NCBI GenBank assembly: GCA_905204635.1
Contig: CAJLAN010000008.1
Coordinates: 1 to 17,155, forward strand
Direction: 5' to 3'
DNA from: an uncultured Collinsella sp.
GTDB taxonomy: Bacteria > Actinomycetota > Coriobacteriia > Coriobacteriales > Coriobacteriaceae
Length of the DNA: 17,155 nucleotides
Below, piece after piece: positions 13,604-17,155 of this stretch (position 1 is the stretch's first letter; every line of letters starts with the position of its first letter). Made by a program: the position numbers and the translations under genes. Below the pieces are notes generated by a model, which saw nothing but the letters and a program-made list of their open reading frames with translations, made no database searches and was not told the DNA's origin.

Positions 13604-14611
13604 GTGGCGAACGCCATCGATCAGCTCACGGACCGCGTGCTCGTGCTCGGCCGCCTCACCATCGTCCGCCGTGCCATTACCGCCGTGGCGGTCACAATTT
13701 CTGCCGTCCTCCAAACATTCCTGATCCAGGCGTTCATTCAGCCCGCCGACCTGCTTCCGAGCGGTCTCACCGGCGTCGCGGTCCTGCTCGATCGCGTTAC
13801 CTCGCTCGGCGGCGTCCACATCGACATCTCGCTCGGTATGCTCGCGCTCAACATCCCCGTGGCACTCCTATGCTGGAGCGGCATTAGCAAGCGCTTCGTC
13901 ATCTTCTCGATGATGCAGGTCGTGCTCTCATCGCTGTTCCTCAACATCTTTCACTTTGCCCCGTTTTTGGGCGACAAGATTATGCTCATCATTTTTGGCG
14001 GCGTGGTCTCGGGTCTGGGCGCTGCCATCGCGCTAAAGTCCGGCGCATCCACCGGCGGCACCGACTTTATCGCGCTGTGGGTCTCCAACCACACGGGCAA
14101 GACTATCTGGGGTGTCATCTTTGGTTTCAACTGCTTTATCCTGGCGATCTTTGGCTTTATGTTTGGCTGGGACAATGCGGCGTACTCCATCGTGTTCCAG
14201 TTTATTTCGACCAAGACCATCGACAGTTTCTATCGTCGCTACGACCGCGTGACGCTGCAGATCACGACGCGCAAGGCAGACGAGGTCATGACCGCCTATG
14301 TTGACCATTTTCAGCACGGCATTAGCTGTGCCGAGGTCATCGGCGGATACAGCCGCGAAAAGATGTACCTGCTGCACGCCGTTGTCTCGACCTACGAGAG
14401 CCAGGACATTATCAAGCTGGTGTGCGACATTGATCCCGGTGCCGTGATCAACGTGTTCCACACGCTCAACTTTGTGGGCGGCTGGTGGGGCGGTCATGTC
14501 GACGAGCCCATGCCCACGGCCGTACCCGATCCCGACAAGCCCGCGCGCATGGCCAGCAGGCAGGCGCGCCTCAGCGAGCAGGACAGCCTGCAGCAGGACG
14601 ACGGCAAGTAG
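13604..14611 (+). CDS. YitT-family membrane protein (DUF161/DUF2179)
   Basis: The 335-aa product has about six hydrophobic segments in residues 20-205, including the family block LLPSGLTGVAVLL and the Gly-rich SGASTGGTDFIAL. A soluble C-terminal domain of about 80 residues follows (KADEVMTAYVDH to VINVFHTLNF), typical of DUF2179. The tail after about 300 is charged and Gln-rich. Function is not established for the family; a membrane transport or sensing role has been suggested. A GTG start at 13604 lies five bases after AAAGGAG. A terminator-like hairpin follows. Nothing in the sequence ties it to the PTS locus beyond position. Confidence 0.88.
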   Translation: MANAIDQLTDRVLVLGRLTIVRRAITAVAVTISAVLQTFLIQAFIQPADLLPSGLTGVAVLLDRVTSLGGVHIDISLGMLALNIPVALLCWSGISKRFVIFSMMQVVLSSLFLNIFHFAPFLGDKIMLIIFGGVVSGLGAAIALKSGASTGGTDFIALWVSNHTGKTIWGVIFGFNCFILAIFGFMFGWDNAAYSIVFQFISTKTIDSFYRRYDRVTLQITTRKADEVMTAYVDHFQHGISCAEVIGGYSREKMYLLHAVVSTYESQDIIKLVCDIDPGAVINVFHTLNFVGGWWGGHVDEPMPTAVPDPDKPARMASRQARLSEQDSLQQDDGK

Positions 14612-14655
14612 GGTATTGGCATTTTGCCGGCCCGGCGCAACCCTTCCGCATGAGC

Positions 14656-14694
14656 CCCTCGAAAGCCCCGTTGCTTTCGAGGGACTTTCGTTTG
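14656..14694 (+). terminator. Probable terminator after the YitT gene
   Basis: CCCTCGAAAGC (14656-14666) and GCTTTCGAGGG (14673-14683) form a perfect 11-bp stem with a six-base loop. The tail ACTTTCGTTT is only moderately T-rich. Confidence 0.7.
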
Positions 14695-14702
14695 CCCAGA
14701 TA

Positions 14703-14738
14703 AAACCTACCAAAATGAAGCTGTCGCTTTTTGGTAGG
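14703..14738. repeat. Hairpin repeat (CCTACCAAAA family) before gntR
   Basis: CCTACCAAAA (14706-14715) and TTTTGGTAGG (14729-14738) pair perfectly around TGAAGCTGTCGC. The complement of the core, GCGACAGCTTCA, differs from GGGACAGGTTTA at three positions, while the stem is intact. It shares CCCAGATAAAA upstream with the copy at 12825-12860. Confidence 0.75.
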
Positions 14739-14761
14739 GATGGTGTATCGTTTTATCAATA

Positions 14762-14818
14762 TGAGATAATATGAAACTAGACGTTATATACGTATTAGTT
14801 ATTTCGATATTTCGATAA
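14762..14818 (+). promoter_or_regulatory. gntR promoter with probable autoregulatory site
   Basis: TGAGATAAT (14762-14770) is an extended -10 without a clear -35. ACGTTATATACGT (14781-14793), nearly palindromic, lies just past the expected start of transcription. Its first eight bases match sites before the PTS operon and the EamA gene. TTTCGATA is repeated in tandem (about 14802-14817). Confidence 0.5.
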
Positions 14819-14830
14819 GAGTGATCAGAT

Positions 14831-15550
14831 ATGCCTGCACCCAAAAATGCACCGCTTTACCAGCAGATTTATGACGAAATCAAAGATGCGATCGAGAAAG
14901 GTGTTTATGCACCCAAGGAGCGTATTCCGTCCGAGCTTGAGCTAGCCGAGCAGTACGACGTGAGCCGAATTACGGTGCGCCGCGCCGTCGAGGAGTTGTG
15001 CTCCGATGGCTACCTGGTTAAGCAGCAGGGCCGCGGCACCTTTGTTTCCACGCCGCACATCAATCGCCAGTTTCACGCCTCGACGCTGCAGACGTTTACC
15101 GCGCTGTGTGCCAACAACGGCATGAAGGCCGGTGCGCATGTGATCGATCGCCAGATCGTTCCGGCGCGCCAAAACGAGATGGAGTTCTTTGGCCTGCAGA
15201 AGGATGCGCTGCTGCTGCATATCAAGCGCGTGCGTACGGCCGACGGCGAGCCCATCTTTGAGGAGAACATCTTTGTGCCGTTTGATGCCTACCGTGAGCT
15301 GTTGACGGCCGATCTTGAGGACAAGTCGATTTTTGCCGAGGTCGAGCGTGTTGGCGGAATCCCGATTGTCTCGGTTGGCTACCGTACGGTCGAGGCCGTT
15401 CGAGCTAATGCCGAGCAGGCGGCCGAGCTGGGCATTGCCCCGCATGATCCACTGCTCAACCTGCGTGCCGGCTTCACAGGCCCCAATGGCGAGCCGGTCC
15501 TGATGGGTAAGCAGTACTACGTGGGATCGCGCTACGTCATGGTCATGTAG
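14831..15550 (+). CDS. GntR-family regulator with UTRA effector domain (HutC type)
   Basis: This 239-aa DNA-binding regulator has an N-terminal winged helix (residues about 8-75), including IPSELELAEQYDVSRITVRRA and QQGRGTFV. A C-terminal UTRA ligand domain (about 95-235) contains FEENIFVPFDAY and ends in GKQYYVGSRYVMVM. UTRA regulators commonly sense phosphorylated sugars or other pathway intermediates and repress uptake operons. The ATG at 14831 has only a weak binding site (AAGAGTG). An ACGTTATA-containing palindrome near its own promoter, and the same octamer at the PTS and EamA promoters, make it the best candidate regulator of the PTS-deglycase operon. The ligand might be the sugar-amine phosphate; that is inference. 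Confidence 0.9.
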   Translation: MPAPKNAPLYQQIYDEIKDAIEKGVYAPKERIPSELELAEQYDVSRITVRRAVEELCSDGYLVKQQGRGTFVSTPHINRQFHASTLQTFTALCANNGMKAGAHVIDRQIVPARQNEMEFFGLQKDALLLHIKRVRTADGEPIFEENIFVPFDAYRELLTADLEDKSIFAEVERVGGIPIVSVGYRTVEAVRANAEQAAELGIAPHDPLLNLRAGFTGPNGEPVLMGKQYYVGSRYVMVM

Positions 15551-15554
15551 GGTT

Positions 15555-15720
15555 GGTTCCGCCGTTCTGACGAACGGCGGACCGGTCGACGCTGCAAACG
15601 CCCCTAAGCGGCAATCTGACGTTCAATCGTCGGTCGCGTACCGAAGTACGCTTCCCTCCTCTTTCACGTCACCTTGCTCGCTTAGGGGCGTTTTCGCTGA
15701 CTTATGCTCAACCTGCGACG
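15555..15720 (+). ncRNA. Structured intergenic element, copy 2
   Basis: Directly after gntR, TCCGCCGTTC-TGAC-GAACGGCGGA (15558-15581) forms a perfect hairpin, followed by TCGACGCTGC (15586-15595). Outer arms AAACGCCCCTAAGCG (15596-15610) and CGCTTAGGGGCGTTT (15679-15693) are perfectly complementary over 15 bases. TGACGT (15617-15622) can pair with ACGTCA (15666-15671), and GCGTAC-CGAA-GTACGC (15636-15651) forms the inner hairpin. CAATCTGACGTTCAA and TTTCACGTCACCTTG are identical or nearly so in copy 1, while all other stems have different sequences. CGCTGACTTATGCTCAACC follows, as in copy 3. Confidence 0.55.
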
Positions 15721-15741
15721 TTTCCACGCCTGTCAAGAGCT

Positions 15742-15797
15742 TAGTCGTTGGGGACGTTCTTAAACGACTAGTCATTCAAGAACGTTCCCAATGACTA
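15742..15797. repeat. Full-length TAGTCGTTGGGG hairpin
   Basis: TAGTCGTTGGGGACGTTCTT and its partner AAGAACGTTCCCAATGACTA form a long stem with a few mismatches around the central CTAG. It belongs to the family at 7493-7549 and 4167-4195. GAATGAGCG follows it, as a similar sequence follows the copy at 4167. Confidence 0.75.
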
Positions 15798-15850
15798 CCC
15801 GCAGAATGAGCGTGGCTGACAGCCGGGCGACGCCGGTCCGCGTGGCGGCG

Positions 15851-15856
15851 TATAAT
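15851..15856 (+). promoter_or_regulatory. Candidate -10 of recQ
   Basis: A perfect TATAAT lies 31 bases upstream of the recQ ATG. No convincing -35 is found at the right distance (CTGACA at 15816-15821 is too far). Confidence 0.35.
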
Positions 15857-15887
15857 CGGCGGCAGATGATTCTGACGTTAGGAAACC

Positions 15888-17155
15888 ATGACCGATAGCA
15901 TGCAGCAGATGGCGCTCGACACGCTCGGCGCCTATTTTGGCTACACCTCGTTTCGCCCGGGACAGGACCGCATGGTCGATGCGATCCTTGCCGGTCGCGA
16001 TGCGCTGGGCGTTATGCCCACGGGCGCCGGCAAGTCCATTTGCTACCAGGTGCCCGCGCTCATGCTGCCCGGCATCACCTTTGTGGTGAGTCCGCTGCTG
16101 TCGCTTATGGAGGACCAGACCCGTGCGCTGCTTGCGGCGGGTGCGCGACCCAGCTATCTCAACTCCAGCCTTACCCCGGCTCAGCAAAACACCGTGCTCA
16201 AGCGGGCGTGCGAGGGCCGCTACCAGCTTATGTACGTGGCGCCCGAGCGCCTGCTCGAGCCACGCTTTTTAACCTTTGCACAGGAGGCCGCGGCCGACGG
16301 CGGCATCGGCGTGCCGCTCGTGGCCATTGACGAGGCGCACCGCGTGAGCCAATGGGGCCAGGATTTTCGCCCCGCCTACCTGCAGATTCGCGAGTTCATC
16401 GAATCGCTTCCGCAGCGTCCCATTGTGGCGGCCTTTACCGCTACGGCAACCGAGCGCGTGCGTGCGGACATCCAGCAGATGCTCGGCCTGCAAAACCCCG
16501 CGACGGTGGTGACGGGCTTCGATCGCAAGAACCTCTACTTTGGCTGCGAGGAGATGGGCGACAAAGCCAAGACCGCCTGGGTGCGCGACTATGTGATCGC
16601 GCATTCGGGCGAGAGCGGCATCGTGTATTGCTCGACCCGCAAGACCGTCGATGCGCTGGCAGGTGAGCTTGCCGAGGCGCTGGGCCCCAGTGGCATTCGC
16701 GTTGGCCGTTACCATGCCGGCATGGGCAACGACGCCCGCCGCCAAAGCCAGCGCGCCTTTATCGACGACGATATCCAGGTGATGGTTGCCACCAACGCCT
16801 TTGGCATGGGCATCGACAAACCCAACGTGCGCTACGTGATTCACAACAACGTGCCCGAGAGTATCGAGGCCTACTACCAGGAGGCTGGCCGCGCTGGCCG
16901 CGACGGCGACCCGGCCAGCTGCCACTTGCTGTGGAACGGTAACGATTTTCGCATGCGCCGCTTTCTGATCGACCGCGGCGATGCTGCCGACGAGGCGCTC
17001 GACGACGAGCAGCGCGCGTGGGCGCTCCAGAATCGATATCGCCTGCTCAGCCAGATGGAGGGCTACTGCAATACCACCGGTTGCCTGCGCGAATACATGC
17101 TGCGCTACTTTGGCGACGAGGCCGCGGCCGAGCATGCGGCTGCGGCTGGCGCGGG
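15888..17155 (+). CDS. recQ: RecQ-type ATP-dependent DNA helicase, cut by the window end
   Basis: RecQ unwinds DNA 3' to 5' in recombination and repair. The first 422 codons are present. They show the Walker A motif PTGAGKSICYQ (Lys49), DEAH (148-151) followed by RVSQWGQDFRP, and AFTATAT. The C-terminal helicase motifs are ATNAFGMGIDKPNVR and YYQEAGRAGRDG. The start of the zinc-binding region, GYCNTTGCLREYMLRYFGD, is also present. The ATG at 15888 follows TTAGGA. In the aromatic-rich loop, Escherichia coli RecQ reads CISQWGHDFRP; here Cys is Arg and His is Gln, a modest departure. The frame stays open to the last base, so the RQC and any HRDC domains lie outside the window. Confidence 0.95.
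   Translation, partial: MTDSMQQMALDTLGAYFGYTSFRPGQDRMVDAILAGRDALGVMPTGAGKSICYQVPALMLPGITFVVSPLLSLMEDQTRALLAAGARPSYLNSSLTPAQQNTVLKRACEGRYQLMYVAPERLLEPRFLTFAQEAAADGGIGVPLVAIDEAHRVSQWGQDFRPAYLQIREFIESLPQRPIVAAFTATATERVRADIQQMLGLQNPATVVTGFDRKNLYFGCEEMGDKAKTAWVRDYVIAHSGESGIVYCSTRKTVDALAGELAEALGPSGIRVGRYHAGMGNDARRQSQRAFIDDDIQVMVATNAFGMGIDKPNVRYVIHNNVPESIEAYYQEAGRAGRDGDPASCHLLWNGNDFRMRRFLIDRGDAADEALDDEQRAWALQNRYRLLSQMEGYCNTTGCLREYMLRYFGDEAAAEHAAAAGA

Noticed and set aside
1..17155. CRISPR array or prophage genes
   Set aside because: No regularly spaced direct repeats with unique spacers were seen, and no phage structural or integrase genes are present; the repeats are scattered hairpins.

Overview
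The window looks like chromosome from a GC-rich, gut-associated coriobacterium, most likely Collinsella or a close relative. This rests on GC-rich codon use with CGC/CGT arginine codons, the gene content (mannose-type PTS, YitT, UTRA-type GntR, an MgtA-type ATPase) and the many short hairpin repeats between genes. The genus is inferred; the window contains no rRNA or tRNA gene.

Layout. Positions 54-2822 (minus) encode an MgtA-type P-type ATPase. It is preceded on its own strand by a probable promoter, a 23-codon leader ORF with a strong ribosome binding site, and a hairpin. Divergent from it is pyrE (3261-3941), followed by a two-part RNA-like element (3940-4140). A solitary class II Fic protein gene (4295-5467, minus), more AT-rich than its surroundings, has an operator-like repeat array at its promoter. 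It is bracketed by two nearly identical ~64-bp palindromes. Then come a glucose-type EIIA gene (6045-6581) with a rho-independent terminator, and an IS200-type element with tnpA (about 6640-7380).

The second half carries a sugar-uptake locus. An EamA transporter (7666-8748) is followed by a mannose-family PTS: EIIAB fusion, EIIC and EIID (8930-11531). Next is a FrlB/FraB-like SIS-domain deglycase (11731-12714), then a terminator, a HAD phosphatase, a YitT-family membrane protein and a GntR/HutC regulator (14831-15550). The deglycase keeps a Glu/His pair 16 residues apart (E215/H231), as in enzymes that split phosphorylated Amadori compounds. The simplest reading is therefore uptake and cleavage of a fructose-amine or glucose-amine (glycated amino acid) through PTS phosphorylation. 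The octamer ACGTTATA lies at or next to the candidate -10 region of the EamA gene, the PTS operon and gntR, suggesting a local GntR regulon. The window ends inside a RecQ helicase gene.

The main unexplained signal is in the intergenic DNA. One element occurs twice in full (after pyrE and after gntR) and once as a right half (beside the IS). It keeps short sequence blocks, while the stems around them differ in sequence but remain paired. Separately, several hairpin families with unrelated stems share the asymmetric core GGGACAG. These look like REP-type repeats, though no RAYT transposase is in the window.
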